A DNA stretch of 56,990 bases from Roseofilum acuticapitatum BLCC-M154 (GCF_030068475.1 NZ_JAQOSP010000148.1:1-56990), one strand, 5' to 3'. Positions 8,597 through 17,621 are shown, counted from the first letter of the stretch. Program-made: numbers and translations. Notes: generated by a model not told the origin, from the letters alone.

Positions 8597-9343
8597 ATGG
8601 GAAAACATCGATCGATTGTGCGGATTTTCTGGCCGTTATATTTAATAGTGGCGATCGCCCTCACCGGGTGCGTTAAGTACGATGTGGGGGTAAACTTTCA
8701 AAGCCAAACCTACGGAGAAATGGTGCAACGGGTGCAAATCTCCGATCGCCTGCACGATTTCAGTCAAGTCGTCGCCGAACAATGGTTAGAAAGCTTGCAA
8801 GAGCGCACCCGGAAATTGCGAGGCAAAACCCAACGCATTTCCGACCGGGAACTGCTCGTCACCATCCCCTTTTACAATGGCGCAGACCTAGCCTCGAAAT
8901 TTAACGAGTTTTTTAACCCCACTAATCCCCAAACCCAACCAGAAGATGAGACTCTACCCCAACTGACCTCAGAATTGAGTCTTGCCCAAAATAACTTTTG
9001 GGTCGCCATTCGCAACCATCTAGAAATGGAAGTAGACTTGCGATCGCTCGCCGTCCTATCCTCAGAAGGTAACGTTCTCGTCAGTCCCGGTTCCCTCTTC
9101 GACCTAGAATTTGCCCTCACCACCCCTTGGAGCGCTAAACCCATCACCGAAGCCGAAAACAGTCTCACCCCCATCTCAGACCCCGAAAAGCATCAACTCA
9201 TTTGGACACTCCAAGCCGGAGAAATCAATCACCTAGAAGTCATTTTTTGGGTTCCCAGTCCCATCGGCATCGGAGCATTAATCATCCTAGCCGCCGTTTT
9301 TGGCGGCATCACCCTAAAAGATTGGTTCCCTCAGAAAGGGTAA
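8597..9343 (+). CDS. DUF3153-family lipoprotein
   Basis: The N-terminus is a lipoprotein signal: a basic start, a hydrophobic stretch and the lipobox ALTGC with Cys25. The mature region begins VKYDVGVNF and continues with a conserved cyanobacterial domain of unknown function, which I recognise as DUF3153 (RTRKLRGKTQRISDRELLV and the following IPFYNGADL are typical). A second hydrophobic segment near residues 223-240 suggests a C-terminal membrane anchor. No biochemical role is established for the family. Confidence 0.75.
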   Translation: MGKHRSIVRIFWPLYLIVAIALTGCVKYDVGVNFQSQTYGEMVQRVQISDRLHDFSQVVAEQWLESLQERTRKLRGKTQRISDRELLVTIPFYNGADLASKFNEFFNPTNPQTQPEDETLPQLTSELSLAQNNFWVAIRNHLEMEVDLRSLAVLSSEGNVLVSPGSLFDLEFALTTPWSAKPITEAENSLTPISDPEKHQLIWTLQAGEINHLEVIFWVPSPIGIGALIILAAVFGGITLKDWFPQKG

Positions 9344-9533
9344 TGGGGAGATAGGGAGATGGGGAGATGGGGAGATGGGGAGATGGGGAGATGGGGAGAT
9401 GGGGAGGATAACCTATTACCTATTACCTATTACCTATTACCTTTTGCCTCTTGCCTATTCCCCATTCCCTACTCCCTATTCCCCATTCCCTACTCCCTAT
9501 TCCCTATTCCCCATTCCCCATTCCCCATTCCCT
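9344..9533. repeat. Short tandem repeat tract (octamers and heptamers)
   Basis: Three consecutive arrays fill the gap before argF: about eight copies of TGGGGAGA (9344-9407), four copies of ACCTATT (9411-9438), then about a dozen copies of the alternating heptamers CCCCATT, CCCTACT and CCCTATT (about 9457-9533). This is the STRR type of repeat known from filamentous cyanobacteria. The long open frames across it are artefacts of the repeat. Tract length is likely to vary between strains. Confidence 0.85.
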
Positions 9534-9560
9534 GTACACTATCATTTTGTGGAGATTTTC

Positions 9561-10487
9561 ATGGAAGCCTTAAAAGGAAGAAACCTATTAAGCGTTGCTG
9601 ACTTAACCGTTGCCGAACTGCACGAACTCTTAACCTTTGCCGCTCAACTCAAATCCGGAGAAATCAGTTGGACTTGTCGTAAAATTCTCGGACTCCTATT
9701 CACCAAAGCCTCAACCCGTACCCGCGTCAGCTTCACCGTCGCCATGTATCAACTCGGCGGTCAAGTCATTGACATGAATCCCAGCGTTACCCAAGTCAGT
9801 CGCGGCGAACCCGTCGCTGATACAGCCAGAGTTTTAGGGCGTTATTTAGACATTCTCGCCATTCGCACCTTTGCACAACAAGAATTAGAAGACTATGCAA
9901 AAGATGCCGGAATTCCCATTATCAATGCCCTCACCGACTTAGAACATCCTTGCCAAATCTTCGCCGACTTACTCACCATTCAAGAATGTTTTGGAACTTG
10001 CGAAGGCAAAACCCTATCCTATTTTGGCGATGGCAATAATGTCGCCCATTCCCTCTTACTCGGTTGCGCCATGATGGGCATGAATATCCGCATTGCCGTA
10101 CCCAATGCCGACTATGAACCCAACCCAGAAATTGTCGCTCAAGCCAAAGAATTTGCCGGTGACAAAACCGAAGTCATCATTACCCACAATGCCCAAGAAG
10201 CCGCCCAAGGATGCCATGCTTTATATACCGATGTTTGGGCAAGTATGGGACAAGAAAAAGAAGCCAGAGAACGTATCCCCTTATTCAAGCCCTATCAGGT
10301 CAATTCGGAGCTATTAAAATTAGCCGATCCTGAAGCGATTGTACTTCATTGTTTACCCGCCCATCGCGGTGAAGAAATTACCGATGAAGTAATGGAATGT
10401 TCCCAATCTCGTCTATGGGATCAAGCCGAAAATCGGATGCACGCCCAAAAAGCCCTCCTAGCCAGTATCCTTGGTAATGATGAATAG
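9561..10487 (+). CDS. argF: Ornithine carbamoyltransferase
   Basis: The enzyme makes citrulline from ornithine and carbamoyl phosphate. The carbamoyl-phosphate loop is KASTRTR, followed by HPCQ, the ornithine loop FGDGNN and the catalytic HCLPAHRGEE. The chosen ATG follows GGAG by 7 bp and gives 308 residues, the family length. The in-frame extension upstream only translates the short tandem repeats (a LPITYY/SPFPTPYS-type peptide) and is not part of the protein. The Ala in KASTRTR, where Pro or Ser is common, is a mild variant. Confidence 0.93.
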   Translation: MEALKGRNLLSVADLTVAELHELLTFAAQLKSGEISWTCRKILGLLFTKASTRTRVSFTVAMYQLGGQVIDMNPSVTQVSRGEPVADTARVLGRYLDILAIRTFAQQELEDYAKDAGIPIINALTDLEHPCQIFADLLTIQECFGTCEGKTLSYFGDGNNVAHSLLLGCAMMGMNIRIAVPNADYEPNPEIVAQAKEFAGDKTEVIITHNAQEAAQGCHALYTDVWASMGQEKEARERIPLFKPYQVNSELLKLADPEAIVLHCLPAHRGEEITDEVMECSQSRLWDQAENRMHAQKALLASILGNDE

Positions 10488-10551
10488 CTAAATCTTGCCC
10501 CGATCCTAAAATAGTCCAGTAGTGCCGTGACCGTGCTAATTTGGTGCTTTA

Positions 10552-10609
10552 GGAATGCGAGCATCTTGCTCGCTAGGGCACACAACAGCGAGCAAGATGC
10601 TCGCACTCC
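10552..10609. repeat. Inverted pair of GCGAGCA-TCT-TGCTCGC palindromes
   Basis: Two 23-nt arms (10552-10574 and 10587-10609) are complementary except at one position, and each arm is itself a 7-bp hairpin (GCGAGCA/TGCTCGC). The element lies 65 bp after argF and may act as a bidirectional transcription stop or as a dispersed repeat. It belongs to the same family as the hairpin at the left end of the window. Confidence 0.6.
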
Positions 10610-10648
10610 TTTATTGCCTCATTTTAGTATTGTTAATTGTTAATTGAA

Positions 10649-11344
10649 ATGTCTAATCCAGAACAACTTAACCTATTTGATAACTCAAGTATTGCCAGCA
10701 ATTCTGGGTTTTCTTCCCTAGAATCCATTCCCAAAGATAGTAAAATTCCCATTCCCCCAGGAACCTATCCAACCCTAGATGCACTCACACAGCATTGCCA
10801 ACAGTGTCAGCGTTGCGAATTAGGACAAAACCGCACCCATGCTGTTATTCACAGGGGAAATCCTCAAGCACCTTTAATGATTGTCGGAGAAGCTCCTGGA
10901 CAAAATGAAGACGAGCAAGGCTTACCTTTTGTGGGCAAATCGGGTCAGTTATTAGACAAAATTTTGGCTTCAGTAAACTTAGATAGTCAACGCGATATTT
11001 ATATTTGCAATATGAATAAATGTCGTCCTCCAGGAAATCGTAAACCCACCGCACCAGAAATGGATGCTTGTAAACCTTATTTGTTAGAACAAATCCGCCT
11101 AGTCAATCCCAAAATCATTTTATTAACCGGTGCAACTGCTGTTCAGGGTATCCTCGGAGAGAAACGAGGAATTAGCAAAATTCGCGGTCAGTGGTTTGAC
11201 TGGCAAGAACGGTTTTGTATGCCCATTTTTCACCCGGCTTATTTACTACGAAATCCTTCCCGCGAACCGGGAAAACCCAAGTGGTTAATGTGGCAGGATA
11301 TTCAAGAAGTAAAGCGCAAGTTAGATGAGATAGAGAGGGTTTGA
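10649..11344 (+). CDS. Uracil-DNA glycosylase, family 4/5 type
   Basis: The protein removes uracil from DNA in base excision repair. The N-terminal iron-sulfur cysteine pair (CQQCQRCELG) leads into the glycosylase core with motif A VGEAPGQNEDEQGLPFVGK. Further cluster cysteines lie in YICNMNKCRPPGNR and MDACKPY, and the motif with the active-site His is IFHPAYLLRNPS. The 231-residue length from this ATG fits family 4; the TTG four codons upstream is less likely. The first 40 residues are a variable, Ser/Pro-rich extension. Confidence 0.9.
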   Translation: MSNPEQLNLFDNSSIASNSGFSSLESIPKDSKIPIPPGTYPTLDALTQHCQQCQRCELGQNRTHAVIHRGNPQAPLMIVGEAPGQNEDEQGLPFVGKSGQLLDKILASVNLDSQRDIYICNMNKCRPPGNRKPTAPEMDACKPYLLEQIRLVNPKIILLTGATAVQGILGEKRGISKIRGQWFDWQERFCMPIFHPAYLLRNPSREPGKPKWLMWQDIQEVKRKLDEIERV

Positions 11345-11534
11345 GCCTCAAAAGAGTTCATGATATGACCCATTATTGAGGAAGTGCAAATCCTCGCAGG
11401 GTTTTTATATCAATTTCATCAATAAAAGTGAGGAAAGGCGAATTCCGAGCGGCCTTCTCAAATCAAGATCTTAATTTCCCTCTCGATCTCTTTAGTTTCG
11501 CGGATGAAAAACAGGACAGAACCGCCGCTCAACA

Positions 11535-12632
11535 TCAACTATAGTTTGGAAAGTCCGTGTAACCTTCTTTGTCAAACGAAAACCAAATGTTTATATTGGC
11601 TTCGGGATTCAGGGGCCAACTATTAGCAAAACGCTCTACTAAATCAGGATTGCTAATAAAGGGTCGCCCAAAAGCAATTAAATCGGCATGTCCCTCTTTA
11701 ATGGCAACTTCAGCAGTGTCTTGAGTATACCCACAATTTCCGATCAGTGGTGCTGTAAATACTGCTCGAAATTCTGCCAACGTCATCGGTTCTCCTAATT
11801 CGTGAAAACCAAAGGCTAAACCATCCATTACATGGAGGTAAGCTAATTGGTAATGATTCAACTGGTGAGCGATGTAAAGAAAGGTTTCTCGAAAGTCTGG
11901 CGACCCCATATCATTAAAATTGCCATTGGGGGCTAGTCTGACCCCTACTCGATCTGCCGACCAAACGGTGAGAACGGATTCAACAATTTCTTGGAGAAAG
12001 CGATATCGGTTTTCCAAACTCCCACCATAACGATCAGTCCGATGGTTAGTTTTAGATTGCAGAAATTGGTCGATTAAATAGCCATTGGCAGCGTGAATTT
12101 CTACCCCATCAAATCCAGCATCTTTAGCACGTTCTGCTGCTCGACGATAGTCTTCTACAATTTTGGGGATTTCCTCTGTTTCTAAAGCGCGAGGGGTTTC
12201 GTAAGGTTGTTTGCCAATTGGAGTATGAACGTACTCTCCATTGAGTTTAATGGCTGAAGGGGCAACGGGTAATTGACCGTTTTCCTGAAAACTACTATGG
12301 GAGGCTCGTCCGCAATGCCAAAGTTGTAGAAAAATGAGTCCTCCTTGAGCATGAATGGCATCAACAACTTGTTTCCAGCCTTCCATTTGTTCCTCTGAGT
12401 AAATCCCAGGTGAATTTACCCATCCATTGGCTTGTTGCGAAATAACTGTTGCCTCGGTTATAATTAAACCCGCAGAGGCCCGTTGAGCATAATATTCAGC
12501 CATCAAAGTGTTGGGAATCCGTTCTGAACCTGCACGGCCGCGAGTCATGGGGGCCAGGATTACGCGATTTTTTAGGGGCAATCCTCGTAAGCTAAAAGGG
12601 CTGAGTAATGTTGGTGACACTGTTGCAGTCAT
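11535..12632 (-). CDS. Old Yellow Enzyme-family alkene reductase
   Basis: This is an FMN-dependent ene-reductase of the NemA/OYE type, which reduces activated C=C bonds or nitro groups with NAD(P)H. The 365-residue barrel starts LLSPFSLRGLPLKNRVILAP and continues with APMTRGRA, the flavin- and substrate-binding LWHCGRASH, the active-site stretch IHAANGYLIDQF, NHRTDRYGGS and a C-terminal FGRPFISNPDL. It is monocistronic by spacing. There is no signal peptide, so it is cytosolic. Confidence 0.92.
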   Translation of the reverse strand: MTATVSPTLLSPFSLRGLPLKNRVILAPMTRGRAGSERIPNTLMAEYYAQRASAGLIITEATVISQQANGWVNSPGIYSEEQMEGWKQVVDAIHAQGGLIFLQLWHCGRASHSSFQENGQLPVAPSAIKLNGEYVHTPIGKQPYETPRALETEEIPKIVEDYRRAAERAKDAGFDGVEIHAANGYLIDQFLQSKTNHRTDRYGGSLENRYRFLQEIVESVLTVWSADRVGVRLAPNGNFNDMGSPDFRETFLYIAHQLNHYQLAYLHVMDGLAFGFHELGEPMTLAEFRAVFTAPLIGNCGYTQDTAEVAIKEGHADLIAFGRPFISNPDLVERFANSWPLNPEANINIWFSFDKEGYTDFPNYS

Positions 12633-12736
12633 CTATTTTTGCCTCCCAAATGAATGTTTAAAACCCAGGATTGGTCTGTAATTCTGATTGCGATTGTAAC
12701 ATCAAATAGCGGTTAGCATTCTTACCGTTCCCTATC

Positions 12737-14542
12737 TTATAATCCCCTGAGAGTTTTCAGTTCGGTGTAGGCTTGCTGGAAGTCGTCGCGGGTAATATAG
12801 AGTTCGCTTACGGGTTGGTTGAGGGTGCGGAAACGGCGGATGGCTTGCAAGGCTGCTTGGTTACTTAGAAGGGCCAGATCTGCGCCGCTCCATTCTTGGG
12901 TGAGTTGGGCGTAGTGGGAGAGGTCAACATCGGAAAGGGGACGGTCTTGGTTGTGGACTTGGAGGATGGCGAGGCGACTGGGGGTGTCGGGGAGGTCGAT
13001 TTTGAGTTGCAGGTCGAGACGGCCGGAACGGAGGAGGGCGGGATCGATCGCCTCTGGACGGTTGGTCGCAGCAATCAGAATCAGGTTTTTGGTGGCCGAT
13101 AAGCCGTCAATTTCGGTCAGCAGTTGCCCCACGACGCGATCGCCGACTCCAGAATCGCCGCTATACTGACCTCTGGCGGGCGCTAGGGTATCAATTTCAT
13201 CGATGAAAATGACGCAGGGAGAGGCTTGTCTGGCTTTGGCAAACAGTTCGCGCACGGCTTGTTCTGAGGCTCCTACCCAACGACTGAGCAGCTCTGGCCC
13301 GGAAATGGCGATAAAGTTGGCTTGGGCTTGGGAGGCGATCGCCTTAGCCAGCAGGGTTTTACCGGTTCCGGGTTCTCCCATCAGTAAGATGCCTTTGGGC
13401 GCTTTGGCTTGCGTTTTTTGATACAGTTCCGGATAGAGCAGTTGCCCTTCAACAGACTCTTGCAAGAGCTGTTTAATCTCGTCTAAGCCGCCAATATCCT
13501 GCCAAGCGACTTGGGGAGACTCCACTTCTACAGAGCGCAATACGGCGGGTTTAATGGCGCTTAAGGCTTGGTCAAAATCATCGCTATTAATGGTTAAGGG
13601 GGCGGTGGGTTGGGTGTCTGGGGTGGGCACTTGGCGACGTAGAGCTTGATGGGCTGCTTTTTGACAGAGGGCTTTTAAGTCTGCACCGACAAAGCCGACA
13701 GAGCGGGCGGCGATCGCCTCTAAATCGACGCTAGACTCTAAGGGCATCCCTTGGCTGAGAATCTGGAGAATCTGCACCCGCTCCTCACTTCGGGGGACTC
13801 GAAAGACAATTTCGCGATCGAATCTTCCCGGCCGTCGCAAGGCGGGATCGAGCCGGTTGGGCAGGTTAGTGGCGGCTAAAACGACCACCGAATCACTCAC
13901 CGCAAAGCCATCCATCAACCCCAAGAGTTGACCAACCACCCGCTTTTCTACTTCTCCTTCCACTTGGGAGCGATCGGGCGCTAAACTATCAATTTCATCA
14001 ATAAAAATTAAACAAGGTGCATTCCGAGCCGCCTTGTCAAATAACTCCCTTAATCGAGCTTCCGATTCCCCATAATATTTACCCATAATTTCCGGCCCTG
14101 TAATGGCGATATAATTCACCCCTAATTCGGCAGCCAGACAGCGAGCAATCAGAGTTTTTCCCGTACCAGGGGGCCCCACTAATAACACTCCCCGCGTCGG
14201 TTCTAGACCCAATTGCGCCAGTAATTCAGGACGTTTTAAGGGCAATTCTACCAGTTCCCGCAATTCCTGTTTCACTTCCTCTAAACCGCCAATTTGGTTT
14301 AAGGATAAGTTGCCAGAACTTGGGGATGTTTCCTGATTGCCTTCAGTTCCCAATGGTGGGGGCGTAATGATTACATCTGGTGAGGGTTGACTTGGATTAC
14401 GCTTGGGCATATTTCCTCTTTGGGGAATATTGCTCAAGGATCGAAATTGAATATCGGTTTTGAGTTCTCCTTTTTCTGCTTTTTCTTCTAGCCGTTTAGC
14501 CAGTTCTAATAAATCTTCAAATCCTTTAAATAAATCATTCAT
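12737..14542 (-). CDS. Two-domain AAA ATPase, Cdc48-like
   Basis: Two tandem AAA modules are present. The first has Walker A GPPGTGKT near residues 123-130 and Walker B LIFIDEIDSLAPDR. The second has Walker A GEPGTGKT near residue 390, Walker B VIFIDEIDTLAPAR, and the second-region-of-homology arginines. The N-terminus is only about 85 residues of charged helix and Pro-rich linker, so the N-domain of eukaryotic Cdc48/p97 is missing. I start at ATG 14542; the apparent start two codons upstream is a TTG. A role as a substrate-unfolding hexamer is inferred from the fold. It is separated by 13 bp from the upstream Uma2 gene. Confidence 0.9.
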   Translation of the reverse strand: MNDLFKGFEDLLELAKRLEEKAEKGELKTDIQFRSLSNIPQRGNMPKRNPSQPSPDVIITPPPLGTEGNQETSPSSGNLSLNQIGGLEEVKQELRELVELPLKRPELLAQLGLEPTRGVLLVGPPGTGKTLIARCLAAELGVNYIAITGPEIMGKYYGESEARLRELFDKAARNAPCLIFIDEIDSLAPDRSQVEGEVEKRVVGQLLGLMDGFAVSDSVVVLAATNLPNRLDPALRRPGRFDREIVFRVPRSEERVQILQILSQGMPLESSVDLEAIAARSVGFVGADLKALCQKAAHQALRRQVPTPDTQPTAPLTINSDDFDQALSAIKPAVLRSVEVESPQVAWQDIGGLDEIKQLLQESVEGQLLYPELYQKTQAKAPKGILLMGEPGTGKTLLAKAIASQAQANFIAISGPELLSRWVGASEQAVRELFAKARQASPCVIFIDEIDTLAPARGQYSGDSGVGDRVVGQLLTEIDGLSATKNLILIAATNRPEAIDPALLRSGRLDLQLKIDLPDTPSRLAILQVHNQDRPLSDVDLSHYAQLTQEWSGADLALLSNQAALQAIRRFRTLNQPVSELYITRDDFQQAYTELKTLRGL

Positions 14543-14555
14543 AGTCAAAAAAAGA

Positions 14556-15113
14556 TTAGAGCATTAACCAACCCAGAATTTCCGAGACACTCAATTGTAG
14601 CTCAATATCCTCTAAAATCGGCAGTTGTGCATCAGTTGTAAATAAGTCAATGCGTTGATGCTCTCCAATCACCCAAATACTTTCTTCTGCGGGATTAATT
14701 AACCATCCCAAACTTGTGCCCGCTTGGGAACAATGCAAGAGTTTATCTAAAACTTGAGAGTTACTTTGATTTGGCGATAAAATTTCAATGGCCCAATCCG
14801 GGTAGAGTTCAAAATGATTGGCAATTTTCCCGGTATCCGTTCGGGGGATTCTGTCCCAGCGAAAAACGGCAATATCGGGAACCAGGGAACGACCCCCAAA
14901 TGTACAGCGCAGTTCGGGGAAGGCACAAGCAATTTTAGCCGTTTCGGCAACTGTATTGATTGCCAAACAGAGTTTGTATTGTAAACGACTATGTTCACCT
15001 TGGGGCATGGGCTTTTCCACAATAGTTCCATTAATATATTCTAGAGCGGGTTTGCTTTCTGGATGCTCTAGAAATTCTGCTAAGGTTAGAGAGCGAGTCA
15101 GGGTTTGAGTCAT
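14556..15113 (-). CDS. Uma2-family (DUF820) putative restriction-endonuclease-fold protein
   Basis: The protein begins with the typical Uma2 lead (SLTLAEFLEHPESKPALEYI). It carries the PD-(D/E)XK-like core: the GGRSLVPDIAVFRWDRIP strand with its Asp, then DWAIEILSPNQS with Glu, and the downstream Lys in VLDKLLHC. Such genes are present in many copies in cyanobacterial genomes and their activity is unproven. The length of 185 residues is normal and the catalytic pattern looks intact. It is 13 bp upstream of the Cdc48-like gene on the same strand. Confidence 0.85.
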   Translation of the reverse strand: MTQTLTRSLTLAEFLEHPESKPALEYINGTIVEKPMPQGEHSRLQYKLCLAINTVAETAKIACAFPELRCTFGGRSLVPDIAVFRWDRIPRTDTGKIANHFELYPDWAIEILSPNQSNSQVLDKLLHCSQAGTSLGWLINPAEESIWVIGEHQRIDLFTTDAQLPILEDIELQLSVSEILGWLML

Positions 15114-15163
15114 TGGGGATGAGAAGATGAATGGGCCTTCTATAAATTGTCATATCGTGAGTT

Positions 15164-15391
15164 TTATGAGGCAGTTTTGAGTTGATAAATAATAGGTCGA
15201 TAGGTGGGTTGAGGAACGGGTTTGCTTTGCGATCGCGCTGTGTCTAGCCATGCCTGTTTAGCGATTTCTAATTCCTGGAGGGCTTCAGTTGGGGTTGCAC
15301 CAAAGGCAGAACAAAATTGCAAATCGGGGATATCAGCAATGTATCCTTCATCATCTTCGCTGTAGAAAATATTGATATGATAATCTTTCAT
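15164..15391 (-). CDS. HicB-like antitoxin domain protein
   Basis: The 75-residue protein has the HicB RNase-H-like partial fold: YSEDDEGYIADIPDLQFCSAF, then GATPTEALQELEIAKQAWLD. HicB normally pairs with a HicA mRNA-interferase encoded next to it. Here no complete HicA follows. Immediately upstream, a 26-codon open frame (after a TAA at about 15467) ends in TGA overlapping this ATG as ATGA; its peptide KPYQVRQFLTLVEIYNLSLE is not a recognisable HicA. The gene may be a solitary HicB or the survivor of a broken pair. Confidence 0.7.
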   Translation of the reverse strand: MKDYHINIFYSEDDEGYIADIPDLQFCSAFGATPTEALQELEIAKQAWLDTARSQSKPVPQPTYRPIIYQLKTAS

Positions 15392-15592
15392 ACATCCTCC
15401 TCTAAACTTAAGTTGTAGATTTCGACTAAGGTTAAAAATTGCCGGACTTGATAGGGTTTGGCACCTCCTTAGGATATATTATACTAATTTGAAGTTCACT
15501 TATTAGGCGTTTGGTATCTAGGTCGATGAAGCTCAGAATAAGACTGGGGCGCAGATGAAGATGGTGTTAACTCGATTGGAATTGCGATCGCT

Positions 15593-16384
15593 ATGAAACG
15601 GCTCTTTAGGGGGATCGTGATCGCCCTGTGTCTGTGGGTGGCGATCGCCACTCCGGTTTGGGCTGGCCCATTGGGCGATCGCCTCCAGCAGTTTCCCCAG
15701 TGGGACAGTAAACCTCCCGTGGTGGCGGCTACAGGGGATTTAGTCTATCCCGACTGGATGGAAGGCACTTGGCGAGTCACCAGTACCTTAGAAGAAATGG
15801 TAGCTCCCTTAGCGCCGGATTTGGTCACTCCTGGTTTTGAAGGCAATCGACAATATTTACATCAACCCATAGACTTTGAAGTGCGCTTTCAACCCGCGAG
15901 TGAGTGGGTATTGCCGTTCCAGGGTGAGGGTTGGTCTTGGGGAAACGCTTTGGATCAGATTTTTAACCCCATTGTGGCGGATCGGGAGTTTAATGGCTCC
16001 CATATTGCCAGTGCTTATTTAGGGGAGGGGGTGTTGCGATCGGTTAAAGTCGATCCAGACAATCCCAATCGGCAGATTATTCGCTTGAATTCCGATCGCC
16101 AACTGATCTCCATTGTCACCGGACGAGAGACGGAAACCCCCAGTGAGGATGAGTTTATCAGTACAGAAGTCGCTCAACAGGTGTTTCGCAGTCAAGGGCA
16201 GATTTATCTCAATGAGGTGGAAACCACGACGGCTTACCATCGTTTGACCGAGACTGGGGAAATTGAAGCCGAGCAAATTACTGCTATTTATCTGTCTCCC
16301 CAAGATCCGGACTATTTCCGCGCCCTCTCTACACCGGTGGGGTTATACCGGTATCAGTTGCGGTTGTTCCCTGTGGAGGAGTGA
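15593..16384 (+). CDS. Conserved cyanobacterial secreted/thylakoid protein (DUF6816-like)
   Basis: A clear Sec-type signal peptide (basic start, hydrophobic stretch to TPVWAGP, cleavage near residue 25) precedes a domain conserved in cyanobacteria and plant chloroplasts, which I recall as DUF6816. Typical stretches are YPDWMEGTWRVTSTLEEMV, LAPDLVTPGFEGNRQYL and the C-terminal LYRYQLRLFP. A lumenal or periplasmic location is likely. The function is unknown. Its last 56 bp overlap, antisense, the end of the ketosynthase-like gene. Confidence 0.65.
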   Translation: MKRLFRGIVIALCLWVAIATPVWAGPLGDRLQQFPQWDSKPPVVAATGDLVYPDWMEGTWRVTSTLEEMVAPLAPDLVTPGFEGNRQYLHQPIDFEVRFQPASEWVLPFQGEGWSWGNALDQIFNPIVADREFNGSHIASAYLGEGVLRSVKVDPDNPNRQIIRLNSDRQLISIVTGRETETPSEDEFISTEVAQQVFRSQGQIYLNEVETTTAYHRLTETGEIEAEQITAIYLSPQDPDYFRALSTPVGLYRYQLRLFPVEE

Positions 16385-17621
16385 GAGGTTTTCCAAATGC
16401 GATCGCCGCATTCATACCCCCAAAGGCAAAACTATTACTGATTGCATACTCAATTTTTGCCGGTATAGAAGCCTCGGTAACCCACCTTAAATCCGGGTCA
16501 ATGGGATGAATGAGATTGTCGGTTCCATGGCAGCGCTGTGCTTTCAGTTGCAGCAAAGTGGCGATCGCCTCCACCACCCCTGCACCGGTTAAACAATGTC
16601 CGGTTAACGATTTGGTGGAATTAACTAAACAGTGGGATAACCCCACACCTTTCAATGCTGCTGCCTCTGTTCGATCGCCAAGGGGAGAGCTAGTTCCATG
16701 GGTATTTACATAATCGATCTGTTCGGGTTGCAAATTCGACATTTTTAACGCTGTCTGCATCGCCTGTTCTTCTCCTGCTTGCGAAGGCTCAGGAGAACGA
16801 TTGCCATCTAAGGCTAATCCCCATCCTAGGAGGGTTCCATGGATATCAACCTCCCTGAGATTGGCTCGCTCTAGGACTAAAACTCCGCAACCTTCTCCAT
16901 AAATAAAACCATCATGATCTCGGTCAAAAGGGCGACAAGCTAAATCGGGCCGATCCTTAAAGCGATCGCTGCCCATCGCTCCCAAATTTCTCAACCCCTG
17001 ACATTCCCAAGCAGAACAATCAAACAGCGCTCCCACGGCAATACTGACATCCGCTTCCCCCGTGAGAATCTGACGCGCTGCATGGATAATGGCTAATGCT
17101 CCACTGGCTGAAGCTGCTCCTACGGTATAGCCTTCACCTCGGATCTGAAAACACTGGGACAAAATGCCCACCATATCCGTATCCCAAACGGTTAAGCCAT
17201 AAGTAGGGCGCATGAATTGGGGTTTAGATTGATACTTTTGCCAGAGTTGCTGTTGCGATCGCTGTTGAAAATTAGAGCCACCCACCACCAGAGCAATGCG
17301 TTGGGGGTCGATCGCTCCGGAAGCGATCGCCGTATCTAATTGAGCATCCTCCCAAGCTTGGGATGTGGCCAACGTTGCCACCTGGGAACTCCAACTTGCG
17401 GTTCGCAACAGTCCCCGATACTCAGGAAGTGCAGACTGGATATCTATATCAGGCAATTCCGCGCCCAAAAACGGCTCCGCTCCTTCCCTACCAGGACGTT
17501 TCAGATACCCAAACGCCGTTTTCTGTGCCCATAGGGACTCTTTGAAATCGGGAAGGTTTTGGGCGATCGCTGTTATAATCCCCATTCCAGTAACATTAAT
17601 CTGAGTTGGTAACTGCACCAT
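16329..17621 (-). CDS. Non-elongating ketosynthase (Cys to Ser), beta-branching cassette
   Basis: The fold is a FabF/PKS-type ketosynthase, but the nucleophile position reads GAASASG with Ser171 where active enzymes have Cys. Both catalytic His remain (NTHGTSSPLGD and KSLTGHCLTGAG). Cys-to-Ser discrete KSs of the PksF/CurC kind decarboxylate malonyl-ACP to acetyl-ACP for an HMG-CoA-synthase-like enzyme. That role fits here because the gene directly upstream encodes a donor-type ACP and an HMGS, ECH1 and ECH2 lie about 25-32 kb away. The C-terminal 25 residues (after AFGKPLTPP) form an extra tail overlapping the convergent neighbour. The Ser codon sits at 17109-17111. Confidence 0.85.
   Translation of the reverse strand: MVQLPTQINVTGMGIITAIAQNLPDFKESLWAQKTAFGYLKRPGREGAEPFLGAELPDIDIQSALPEYRGLLRTASWSSQVATLATSQAWEDAQLDTAIASGAIDPQRIALVVGGSNFQQRSQQQLWQKYQSKPQFMRPTYGLTVWDTDMVGILSQCFQIRGEGYTVGAASASGALAIIHAARQILTGEADVSIAVGALFDCSAWECQGLRNLGAMGSDRFKDRPDLACRPFDRDHDGFIYGEGCGVLVLERANLREVDIHGTLLGWGLALDGNRSPEPSQAGEEQAMQTALKMSNLQPEQIDYVNTHGTSSPLGDRTEAAALKGVGLSHCLVNSTKSLTGHCLTGAGVVEAIATLLQLKAQRCHGTDNLIHPIDPDLRWVTEASIPAKIEYAISNSFAFGGMNAAIAFGKPLTPPQGTTATDTGITPPV

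Noticed and set aside
9344..9533. Possible CRISPR array in the repeat tract
   Set aside because: The units are 7-8 bp and directly abutting, with no 20-40 bp spacers; no cas genes are in the window.
9359..9601. Open frames across the short tandem repeats before argF
   Set aside because: They translate only the repeat units (MGRWGDGE..., FPIPYSL...) and are artefacts of heptamer and octamer arrays.
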